A stretch of 12,695 nucleotides of DNA from Anaerolineae bacterium. GTDB lineage: Bacteria; Chloroflexota; Anaerolineae; B4-G1. The translations under genes and the position numbers were made by a program. The notes under the pieces were generated by a model that ran no database searches, was not told the origin of the DNA, and saw only the letters and a list, made by a program, of their open reading frames with translations. Of the stretch, positions 1 to 5,698 are shown piece after piece. The stretch spans positions 1 through 12,695 of the forward strand of contig JAUWOI010000071.1 of the NCBI GenBank assembly GCA_030612185.1, read 5' to 3'. The first letter of the stretch is position 1; each line of letters begins with the position of its first letter.

Positions 1-44
1 TACGAATTTACGAATGTACGAATTTACGAATGTACGAACTTACG
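1..44. repeat. Short direct-repeat array at window edge
   Basis: A 16-bp unit (tacgaatttacgaatg) occurs at 1-16 and identically at 17-32, followed by a degenerate third copy from 33. Within each unit there is a 7-9 bp sub-period based on tacgaa. The array runs into the TAA stop (40-42) of the minus-strand selenoprotein gene. The 13-mer cgaatgtacgaat (11-23) recurs in reverse complement at 8335-8347, so this is probably one of a family of scattered short-period intergenic repeats. The left end is cut by the window, so the true copy number is unknown. Confidence 0.75.
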
Positions 45-1200
45 GCAATTGCTCCAGGATCGCCTGAACACCGGGCCGGTCACCAGAGTGCTGACCGACG
101 TGGCTCCAAACGATGCGCCCGTCCGTCTCAATGACGAACACGGCCGGGGCGGCGAGACTATCGCCCAGCAGGTTGTATACGCCGTAAGCGGTGGCGACCT
201 CGTGCGCGGGGTCGGCCAGCAGGGGGTAGGTGGCCCCCGTGCTCTGCCGTACTCCATCCACTGCTGCAACAGATGTGACCGCCAGCGCAATCACTTCCAC
301 TCCGGCCTCCCGGAATGTTTCGTAATTTCTCTGCAACTCCACGAGTTGCGTCCGGTCGGGCCCTCAGCCACATCTCTGGAAAAAGACCAGCACCACCGGT
401 CCCTGAGCCAACTGCTCCGCTAGCGTGAGCGTGCCGCCGCCAGCCCGCTCGAGGGTGAAATCGGGTGCGACTTCGGGAAGTACAAGGGCGGGCGTGGGCG
501 TCTCGGGAGCAGGAGCGGGAGTGGGCGATGCGATTGGCGACTCGATTGCGGGCACAGAGAGGGGAGATCTGACCAGCGTCGCAATCGGCGACTGTGCGCT
601 AGGGAGGACCGGCGCGGCCATGTTCTCAAATTCCTCGTTGAGCACGATTTCGGCGCTGGTCCGCTGCTCCTCCAGCCATGATTTGGTGTCGTGCCCTCGG
701 CTCTGCAGTGCCTCCAGGCTGGCCTGCACTGCCAACAATCGCCTGGTCGCCCGCTCGAACGCAGCGCGGTCGAGCCCGGCTTCCATCAGCGCCGTCACTA
801 CAGCGGCATCATCCAACCCCCAGGTCTGCTCCAACGCGGCAATCCGCGCCTCGACCTGGTCCACAGTCAGTTCCTGTTCTGGTGGGAAGGCCTGCAGTGC
901 CAACTCTTCGTTGATCAACCGCTGTAGCGTTTCGTCGGGCGTGGGAGCAGGCTGGCCGGCCAGCCCGCTCATCACCTGGTCGAGCAAGATTGTCTCCATC
1001 CAGAAGGAGTATCTGATGGGACGACCATCTACGCTGACCACTATTGGATCTTCAGGGGGGGTGGGGGTTGTCGGGGTGATTGTCGGGGCCGGCGCGCTCG
1101 GCTCGCGTCCCAGGAACACCAGCAACAGCCCCAGCCCGGCTAGCACTGCGACACTGAGACCCAGAACGGCCCACAGGCGAGAAATAACTCGTTGTTTCAT
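40..1200 (-). CDS. Selenocysteine-containing peroxiredoxin-like protein with membrane anchor and SurA-N-like domain
   Basis: Read through the in-frame TGA at 364-366, this gene encodes 386 residues with Sec at position 279. Residues about 8-30 are a hydrophobic anchor, 35-49 a Thr/Pro linker, 52-190 resemble a SurA-type chaperone N-domain (VDGRPI, then LINEELALQAF), and 195-238 are a second Pro/Thr/Ser linker. Residues 243-386 are an AhpC/TSA thioredoxin fold: APDFTL, VVLVFFQRCG, the TGA, GPDRTQLVELQRNYETF, and an AAPAVFVIETDGRI strand. Against ordinary peroxiredoxins (LVFYRGDWCPFCRLQLVELQ) the TGA falls exactly on the peroxidatic Cys. The usual second Cys is Asp here, while Cys277 lies two residues before Sec. 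Likely role: extracytoplasmic thiol peroxidase or reductase (inference). The start is ATG at 1198-1200 behind GGAGAGGAG; the TTG at 1201-1203 is too close to the Shine-Dalgarno. A nonsense-mutated Cys/Trp protein is the alternative, but the hairpin argues against it. Confidence 0.82.
333..349 (-). promoter_or_regulatory. Bacterial SECIS element (Sec insertion hairpin)
   Basis: On the minus-strand mRNA, GCAACUC pairs perfectly with GAGUUGC (7 bp) around a 3-nt GUG loop, a 17-nt hairpin. Its stem begins 14 nt after the UGA and the loop begins 21 nt after it. Known bacterial SECIS elements sit inside the coding sequence just downstream of UGA, with a small apical loop carrying G then U near its start for SelB binding. 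The fdhF upper hairpin of E. coli has comparable size and position. The hairpin codes for peroxiredoxin residues (QLVELQ), so it is constrained by both roles. Confidence 0.8.
364..366 (-). other. In-frame UGA read as selenocysteine (recoding site)
   Basis: The codon context on the minus strand is AGA TGT GGC TGA GGG CCC, giving R-C-G-U-G-P. The frame is open for 107 codons after it, up to TAA at 40-42, and those codons encode the remainder of a peroxiredoxin fold. Other genes here (pdxS, tmk, gmk) use TGA as a normal stop, so a genome-wide TGA-to-Trp reassignment is not supported. Confidence 0.8.
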
Positions 1201-1224
1201 CAATGCTCCTCTCCGACCGGTGGA

Positions 1225-1253
1225 AGTTTATCACGTCATCACCAAGTTGTCAA
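1225..1253 (-). promoter_or_regulatory. Sigma70-type promoter of the selenoprotein gene
   Basis: On the minus strand, TTGACA (1248-1253) is a perfect -35 box. After a 17-bp spacer comes TAAACT (1225-1230), which matches four of six -10 positions. The transcript would start near 1218 and have a leader of roughly 20 nt before the ATG. It is arranged back-to-back with the pdxS promoter, 15 bp between the two -35 boxes. Confidence 0.65.
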
Positions 1254-1268
1254 TTGGAGGCGGAAGCG

Positions 1269-1297
1269 TTGACGCTTTACCCAAACAGCGGTACAAT
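1269..1297 (+). promoter_or_regulatory. Sigma70-type promoter of the pdx operon
   Basis: TTGACG (1269-1274, five of six matches) and TACAAT (1292-1297, five of six) are separated by exactly 17 bp. Transcription should start near 1304, about 50 nt before the pdxS ATG. No riboswitch-like fold was recognised in the leader. Confidence 0.7.
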
Positions 1298-1353
1298 ATA
1301 GATGGGTTTATGGTGATGGCCCACCTTTTGAGTAGACTGTAGGAGGTAGATAA

Positions 1354-2241
1354 ATGGAAAAGCAAGTTGGTACAGAGGCGGTGAAGCGCGGTCTGGCGCA
1401 GATGTTAAAGGGCGGCGTGATCATGGATGTGACTAATGCCGAGCAGGCCAGCATCGCCGAGGAAGCGGGGGCATGTGCGGTGATGGCACTGGAACGGGTC
1501 CCGGCGGACATCCGAGCCCAGGGTGGCGTAGCCCGTATGGCCGACCCAGAGAAGATCATAGAGATCATGGAGACGGTCTCTATCCCGGTGATGGCCAAAT
1601 GCCGCATTGGTCACTTCGTCGAGGCGCAGATTCTGGAATCGCTGGGAGTGGATTACATTGACGAGAGTGAGGTGCTCACCCCGGCCGACGAGGAGCACCA
1701 CGTTGATAAGTGGAAGTTCAGGGTTCCCTTCGTCTGCGGCTGTCGCAACCTGGGCGAGGCGTTACGGCGCATTGGGGAGGGGGCGGCGATGATCCGCACC
1801 AAGGGGGAGGCCGGTACCGGCAACGTCGTCGAGGCGGTGCGCCATGCCCGCGCCGTGCTGGGGGAGATCCGTCGCCTGACGACGATGGCCTCCGAAGAAC
1901 TGATGACCTATGCCAAAGAGATTGGTGCACCCTACGACCTGGTGGTCGAGACGGCACAGTTGGGCCATCTTCCGGTGGTCAACTTCGCCGCTGGGGGCGT
2001 CGCCACTCCGGCCGACGCGGCGCTGATGATGCAACTAGGGATGGATGGGGTCTTCGTCGGCAGCGGCGTTTTCAAGAGCGGCGATCCCGTCAGGCGGGGC
2101 AAGGCCATCGTCCAGGCGGTCACCCACTGCGACGCCCCAGAGATCCTGGCCGAGGTCAGCCGGAACCTGGGCGAGCCGATGGTCGGCATCAACATCAGCG
2201 AGATCCCCGAAGCGGAGCGGCTAGCGGCACGGGGGTGGTGA
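1354..2241 (+). CDS. pdxS: Pyridoxal 5'-phosphate synthase, synthase subunit PdxS
   Basis: This 295-residue protein is a full-length PdxS. PdxS condenses ribose 5-phosphate, glyceraldehyde 3-phosphate and ammonia into PLP; the ammonia comes from PdxT. Visible landmarks are the GGVIMDV strand with Asp25, [18 protein letters not shown], Lys82 in VMAKCRIGH (first Schiff-base lysine), Lys150 in [11 protein letters not shown] (second), and the phosphate-binding [26 protein letters not shown] region. The start is ATG preceded by AGGAGGT (1341-1347) at 6-nt spacing, downstream of a strong promoter. It is the first gene of the operon, with its partner pdxT four genes later. Family assignment is essentially certain. 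Confidence 0.98.
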   Translation: MEKQVGTEAVKRGLAQMLKGGVIMDVTNAEQASIAEEAGACAVMALERVPADIRAQGGVARMADPEKIIEIMETVSIPVMAKCRIGHFVEAQILESLGVDYIDESEVLTPADEEHHVDKWKFRVPFVCGCRNLGEALRRIGEGAAMIRTKGEAGTGNVVEAVRHARAVLGEIRRLTTMASEELMTYAKEIGAPYDLVVETAQLGHLPVVNFAAGGVATPADAALMMQLGMDGVFVGSGVFKSGDPVRRGKAIVQAVTHCDAPEILAEVSRNLGEPMVGINISEIPEAERLAARGW

Positions 2242-2708
2242 GCGACGAGGTCACGGTCCGTCAGGCCATTGTGGCCGACGTTCCTGACCTGGTGCGACTG
2301 CGCCGGGTGATGTTCGAGGCGATGGGCTTCGATGATCCGGCGCAACTGGACATCGCCGATGCAGTGGTTGCAGCCTACTTTGCTGAGGCCGTTCCTGCCG
2401 GGAGGTTTCACGGCTGGCTGGCGGTCACGTCCGCTGGCGTGGCGACGGGCAGCGGCGGCGTGGTGGTTGACCAGCATCCGCCCGGGCCGAGCAATCTGTC
2501 GGGCCAGATCGGGTATATTATGAACGTGGTCACCGCCCCCCGCTACCGACGTCAGGGCATCGCTCATCGCATCATGCAGGTCATGCTGAAGTGGTTGGCG
2601 GAACAGGGTATCCAGCGTGTGACACTGCACACAACAGAGATGGGGCGGCCCCTGTACGAGGAAGTGGGGTTTGTGGGCAGCAACGAGATGCGATTGAGGC
2701 TACGTTGA
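2238..2708 (+). CDS. GNAT-family N-acetyltransferase
   Basis: A 156-residue protein with a single GNAT fold: [18 protein letters not shown] at the N-terminus, the strand [14 protein letters not shown], the acetyl-CoA pyrophosphate loop RRQGIA (about 104-109), the helix [15 protein letters not shown], and the C-terminal [18 protein letters not shown]. The GTG start overlaps the pdxS stop (GTGA), implying translational coupling; the frame stays open upstream but only as an overlap shadow of pdxS. The substrate cannot be told from sequence. The family also includes drug, amine and ribosomal-protein acetyltransferases, so PLP-related chemistry is only a context-based possibility. Confidence 0.9.
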   Translation: MSDEVTVRQAIVADVPDLVRLRRVMFEAMGFDDPAQLDIADAVVAAYFAEAVPAGRFHGWLAVTSAGVATGSGGVVVDQHPPGPSNLSGQIGYIMNVVTAPRYRRQGIAHRIMQVMLKWLAEQGIQRVTLHTTEMGRPLYEEVGFVGSNEMRLRLR

Positions 2709-2749
2709 GAGAGCGAGGGATGCTTGAAGCCCATCTTACAGCGGTCACT

Positions 2750-2773
2750 CCCGGCGGGAGGTATTCCGCCGGG
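2750..2773. repeat. GC-rich perfect hairpin between GNAT gene and antitoxin gene
   Basis: CCCGGCGG (2750-2757) and CCGCCGGG (2766-2773) form an 8-bp stem with an 8-nt loop, within the 99-bp gap after the GNAT stop. There is no T-tract after it, so it is not a canonical intrinsic terminator. It could stabilise mRNA ends or partly attenuate transcription of the downstream genes. No convincing promoter was seen in this gap. Confidence 0.5.
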
Positions 2774-2807
2774 GTTGGAATGAAGATAGAACTGTGGGAG
2801 GTGTGAT

Positions 2808-3131
2808 ATGGCAGCAGTGTTGGAGAAGGTGCAGCGGCTGGAGCGGTACGTCCAACTCACCAATGGGCATGTGGACCGGGTGCTGGAGAGTACACTTGAC
2901 AAGGTGCTAGATCGGGAGCGACAGCGCATCCTTCGTCAACAAGCACGTCTCAAGTCGCAAATCGTTAGCTTTGAAGCGCGTTACGGATGGACTTCTGAGG
3001 AGTTCTATCCCCGTTTTGAGCGTGGCGAGTTGGGTGATGATATGGACCTTATTGAGTGGTCGGCCACAATTGAGATGGTCGAGAATCTGCAACGCACGAT
3101 TGAACTATTGAGCGAAGGAACCATTCAGTGA
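2808..3131 (+). CDS. Putative TumA-like antitoxin
   Basis: A 107-residue protein. Residues 1-55 are strongly helical and charged (coiled-coil-like, QRLERYVQLTNGHVDRVLEST). They are followed by a compact motif, YGWTSEEFYPRFERGELGDD (59-78), and a C-terminal helix LIEWSATIEMVENLQRTIELL. From memory, this tail is typical of the small protein encoded just before DUF6516/TumE toxins; no DNA-binding domain is evident. ATG with GGGAGG (2796-2801) 6 nt upstream. It overlaps the next gene by 4 nt (GTGA), the usual arrangement of an antitoxin-first pair. The assignment depends on the neighbour. Confidence 0.7.
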   Translation: MAAVLEKVQRLERYVQLTNGHVDRVLESTLDKVLDRERQRILRQQARLKSQIVSFEARYGWTSEEFYPRFERGELGDDMDLIEWSATIEMVENLQRTIELLSEGTIQ

Positions 3132-3532
3132 ACTCCGAAGTCGCTGCTTACTTTGACTGCTTGGAACAACGCCTGCTTGAGAGTGACGTGGTGTCCAGTT
3201 ATATTGTGGTGCGACGCGAGGTCACTCCTGCCGACGGCAAGGTGCGTATCCGCGCGCGACTGAGAGACGGGGGGCTGCTAGAACTGTTCGAATACATTGC
3301 TCTTGATGTTGGGGGACAGGTCGCCCGGTTGAAATATGCCTACCACTGGCAAGATGCAGATGGCCTTCTCGTGCGGCGATGGGACGCTGTGCCTCACCAT
3401 CCCCAGTTGCCCTATTTTCCTCATCACGTTCATCTGGCCGACGGCAGCGTCGAGGGCATCGCGGAGCCACCCGACGCCGTGGAGGTGCTGGCCCGAATCG
3501 AAGCAGGTCTGAGACAGGGGCAAGAGAAATGA
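3128..3532 (+). CDS. DUF6516/TumE-like toxin
   Basis: A 134-residue protein resembling the family annotated as toxin-antitoxin TumE. It has an N-terminal helix, central strands (VRIRARLRDGGLLELFEYIAL), then YAYHWQDADGLLVRRWD (70-86) and the His-rich PHHPQLPYFPHHVH (89-102), likely the functional centre. The biochemical activity of the family is not something I can state from sequence. The GTG start overlaps the antitoxin stop. Its own TGA overlaps the pdxT ATG (ATGA), so the toxin gene is translationally coupled to a vitamin B6 gene, which is unusual. Confidence 0.72.
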   Translation: MNSEVAAYFDCLEQRLLESDVVSSYIVVRREVTPADGKVRIRARLRDGGLLELFEYIALDVGGQVARLKYAYHWQDADGLLVRRWDAVPHHPQLPYFPHHVHLADGSVEGIAEPPDAVEVLARIEAGLRQGQEK

Positions 3533-4161
3533 AGATTGGCGTCTTGGCCCTGCAGGGGGCCTTCATTGAACACGAGAAGGCACTGGCGCGCATCGGCGTG
3601 GAACCGGTGGAGGTACGGCTGCCGGGGGAACTGGAGGGACTTGATGGCCTCATCCTCCCCGGCGGGGAGTCCACCACCATCGGCCAGATGGCCGAGCGGT
3701 GGGGCCTGTTGGAGCCTATCCGAGCCTTCGCTCGCTCTGGCCGCCCCCTCTGGGGCACCTGCGCGGGGATGGTCCTGATGGCGAAAGAAGTAGTGGACGG
3801 TGTGTCGGGCCAACCCCGTCTGGAGTTGATGGACGTGATGGTCCGCCGCAACGCCTTCGGTCGCCAGGTGGATAGTTTCGAGGTCGGCCTGGAGGTGCCT
3901 GCACTGGGGGAGGAACCCTTCCACGCCGTCTTCATCCGCGCCCCGCTCATTGAGCGTGTGGGGAAGGATGTGGAGATCCTGGCCCGGCTCGAGCCTGCCC
4001 TGAGCCCTTCGACAGCGCTCAGGGCAAGCGGAGCCGAAGGGGACGGGGCGGTGGTGGCGGTGCGGCAGGGGAACCTGCTGGCGACCGCCTTCCATCCTGA
4101 ATTGACGGACGATGATCGTTTCCATCGCTATTTTCTGGGTCTTGCCAGCGTGAGAACTTGA
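3529..4161 (+). CDS. pdxT: Pyridoxal 5'-phosphate synthase, glutaminase subunit PdxT
   Basis: A 210-residue class I glutamine amidotransferase that hydrolyses glutamine and channels ammonia to PdxS. It shows MKIGVLALQGAFIEH at the start, GGESTT (45-50), the nucleophile Cys78 in GTCAGM, RRNAFGRQ (106-113), and His189/Glu191 in FHPEL completing the triad. ATG at 3529 is chosen because it begins the conserved N-terminus and overlaps the upstream stop; the longer open frame is a shadow. The protein is about 14 residues longer than typical PdxT (B. subtilis about 196). The excess lies at about 156-171 and is encoded by a palindromic repeat (see 3997-4041). All catalytic residues are intact, so the enzyme is probably active. 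Confidence 0.97.
   Translation: MKIGVLALQGAFIEHEKALARIGVEPVEVRLPGELEGLDGLILPGGESTTIGQMAERWGLLEPIRAFARSGRPLWGTCAGMVLMAKEVVDGVSGQPRLELMDVMVRRNAFGRQVDSFEVGLEVPALGEEPFHAVFIRAPLIERVGKDVEILARLEPALSPSTALRASGAEGDGAVVAVRQGNLLATAFHPELTDDDRFHRYFLGLASVRT
3997..4041. repeat. Palindromic dispersed-repeat insertion inside pdxT
   Basis: GCCCTGAGC (3997-4005) and GCTCAGGGC (4017-4025) form a perfect 9-bp inverted repeat. A second, interleaved pair, CCCTTCG (4005-4011) and CGAAGGG (4035-4041), shares one end. The sequence resembles the cctgag-cttcgac-ctcagggc short repeats seen scattered in many bacterial genomes (recall, not searched). It adds about 14-16 codons in frame, translating as LSPSTALRASGAEG between strands that are normally joined directly in PdxT. 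Confidence 0.75.
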
Positions 4162-4194
4162 GCCTGACGATACCACAGGCGGATGGAATAGTTT

Positions 4195-5116
4195 ATGACT
4201 ACAACCAGGGTCGAGAAGTTACTCACGATCTTGTTCTTGTTGTGCTTTGCTCTGGTCGTGACCCGGAATGTCGTGGAGAGAGTTCAGGCCTACACGCACC
4301 CCTTGTGGATGCTGCTACTTTCGGCTGTATACTTCTTCACGCGTGAATCATTCTTTTCGAGCCAGTTGTTATCCATTACTGTCTCATTACTCGCTGTTTT
4401 TGTGCTGGTCACTCGGATTGCCAATTCTTCGACCGCAGCCTTGCTGGGGGGTAGCGATTCTCACGTTGTCGAAAGCCTTTGTGGACTATTCCACGTCGGG
4501 GTTGGAGAACCCCCTCACGCATTTGATTCTTGCAGTATTTCTTCTTGTCTATATCAAATCTGAAACCAGCCGCAAGACACTTTTTTCCCTTTCATTGTTG
4601 GCCGCGCTGGGTATGCTGAATAGAACGGACGTGGTTCTGCTTTTTCTACCGCCGCTTGTGTATTCGCTGGTAAGGTTGCGCGAAGTCAAGGGGTTGTATG
4701 CTGTGGTTGCGGGATTCATACCGGTTATACTGTGGGAGTTATTCTCGCTTTTTTACTATGGCGCTCTTTTTCCAAATACGGCTCTTGCCAAACTGAACTT
4801 GGGGCTTATCAGCCGCCAGGAACTGGTTCTGCAAGGCTTGTACTATCTGTTGAATTCCATCAAGGTGGACCCTTTAACGCTTCTTGTCATCGTGATGGGC
4901 ATTGGGCTGCCCTTTGTAACAAAAGCGTGGCGGGCTCTGCCCGTTGTTATCGGATTTGTTTTATACTTGCTCTATGTGGTCATTATTGGGGGCGATTTTA
5001 TGAGTGGGCGCTTTATGACTGCGCCATTGTTGGGTGCTATAGCCATTTTGGCCAGTAGTACCTTGTGTCTTCGAAAGGCAACCTGGCTGCCTATTACGAT
5101 AGGTTGGCATTTGTGA
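4195..5116 (+). pseudogene. Degenerate multi-spanning membrane glycosyltransferase
   Basis: Two frames together match one protein. Frame one (from ATG 4195) gives a transmembrane start, then NVVERVQAYTHPLWMLLLSA and several hydrophobic segments to ALLG. The frame 1 nt later continues GVAILTLSKAFVDYSTSGLE, ALGMLNRTDVVLLFLPPLVY, LFYYGALFPNTALAKLNLG and VIIGGDFMSGRFMTAPLLG. These are landmarks of GT39/ArnT-like or arabinofuranosyltransferase-like membrane enzymes that use polyprenyl-phosphate sugars. Three lesions are visible: (1) the Asp-Asp-containing first loop expected between the first membrane helix and VERVQAYT is missing (near 4264); (2) there is one G too many in a G6 run at 4446-4451; (3) the C-terminus breaks off after LPITIG near 5103. 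Base composition is about 40-45% GC in sampled lines, unlike its neighbours, suggesting transfer then decay. Confidence 0.75.
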
Positions 5117-5670
5117 TTCGCGGCGATCTATTCGATGTTGGTAGGCTAGTCGAGATCTGGAGACTAAATACCGGAGTGTATGATTACTATCTCGATGCTT
5201 ATGCTTATTCCCGAGGTGAAAGATTTACTCAGCAACTGCAAGTGACCAACCCGACGGGCAGTTCGCATATCTACGCCTACGTATGGAACAATGGGGCGGC
5301 TGAGGCTTTCCTCCTTGATGATGCCTCACAACAAGGAAACGTTTACACCATCAAGTGGGTCACTACCAGGGATGGTATCCAGTTTGAAGGACCATATAAA
5401 TGGCATCTCTCGTCTATCAATGTGTTGTCCGACAGTGAAACGTTGAATGTTGGTGTCTATTTCAGTGAGAGCCCGGATGTTACCCCGTACAATATGTTTG
5501 AGCGCCGTTTTTGGTTTGACATAAAAGATGATAGCCAGTTTGTTGTCGTTCTTCCGGGCGCAGAGTGGCACAACCCTTATGCTCCCCAAGGTGCCTGGTT
5601 GCCGGAGGACATTGACGAGGTGATGAGAGACGCCTCTGTGTTAGATGACAAACTGCTCAACGATGAGTAG
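5065..5670 (+). CDS. Hypothetical protein, possibly the 3' remnant of a larger gene
   Basis: An open frame of 201 residues from GTG, not recognised. It has no signal peptide or membrane segment. The composition is aromatic- and Asn/Asp-rich with alternating polar strands (QQLQVTNPTGSSHIYAYVWN, YTIKWVTTRDGIQFEG, LNVGVYFSESPD, ERRFWFDIKDD), suggesting a beta-sandwich. The tail is acidic (EDIDEVMRDASVLDDKLLNDE). It overlaps the end of the glycosyltransferase remnant by 52 nt in another frame, lacks a clear Shine-Dalgarno, and its frame is closed at 5056-5058. The coding-like part seems to begin near 5090 (YYDRLAFVIRGDLF). It may be a fusion scar of a longer gene. Its low GC matches the adjacent pseudogene. 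Confidence 0.5.
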   Translation: MSSKGNLAAYYDRLAFVIRGDLFDVGRLVEIWRLNTGVYDYYLDAYAYSRGERFTQQLQVTNPTGSSHIYAYVWNNGAAEAFLLDDASQQGNVYTIKWVTTRDGIQFEGPYKWHLSSINVLSDSETLNVGVYFSESPDVTPYNMFERRFWFDIKDDSQFVVVLPGAEWHNPYAPQGAWLPEDIDEVMRDASVLDDKLLNDE

Positions 5671-5682
5671 GGATGAGTAGGG
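5661..5682 (+). repeat. Tandem 10-bp duplication gatgagtagg
   Basis: gatgagtagg occurs at 5662-5671 and again at 5672-5681. The first copy contains the TAG stop of the preceding ORF. This lies at the junction between the AT-rich scar and the GC-rich R3H ATPase gene, where a duplication is a plausible relic of rearrangement. Confidence 0.6.
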
Positions 5683-5698
5683 AGTTTGCAGTACGCGA

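Noticed and set aside
1..44. CRISPR array
   Set aside because: Repeats are contiguous with a short sub-period and no unique spacers.
364..366. TGA as Trp (alternative genetic code)
   Set aside because: pdxS, tmk, gmk and several other genes end at TGA in the expected place, so TGA is a normal stop here.
425..1342. Long plus-strand open frame (305 codons) opposite the selenoprotein gene
   Set aside because: Ser/Ala-rich translation with no domain. It is antisense to a protein with clear anchor, SurA-like and peroxiredoxin features, and runs through both promoters.
1710..2237. Upstream extension of the GNAT open frame over pdxS
   Set aside because: Arg/Gly-rich shadow translation. The GNAT fold starts at the GTG overlapping the pdxS stop.
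3222..4176. Long minus-strand open frames under tumE-like and pdxT genes
   Set aside because: Low-complexity Arg/Ser/Pro-rich shadows of well-identified plus-strand genes.
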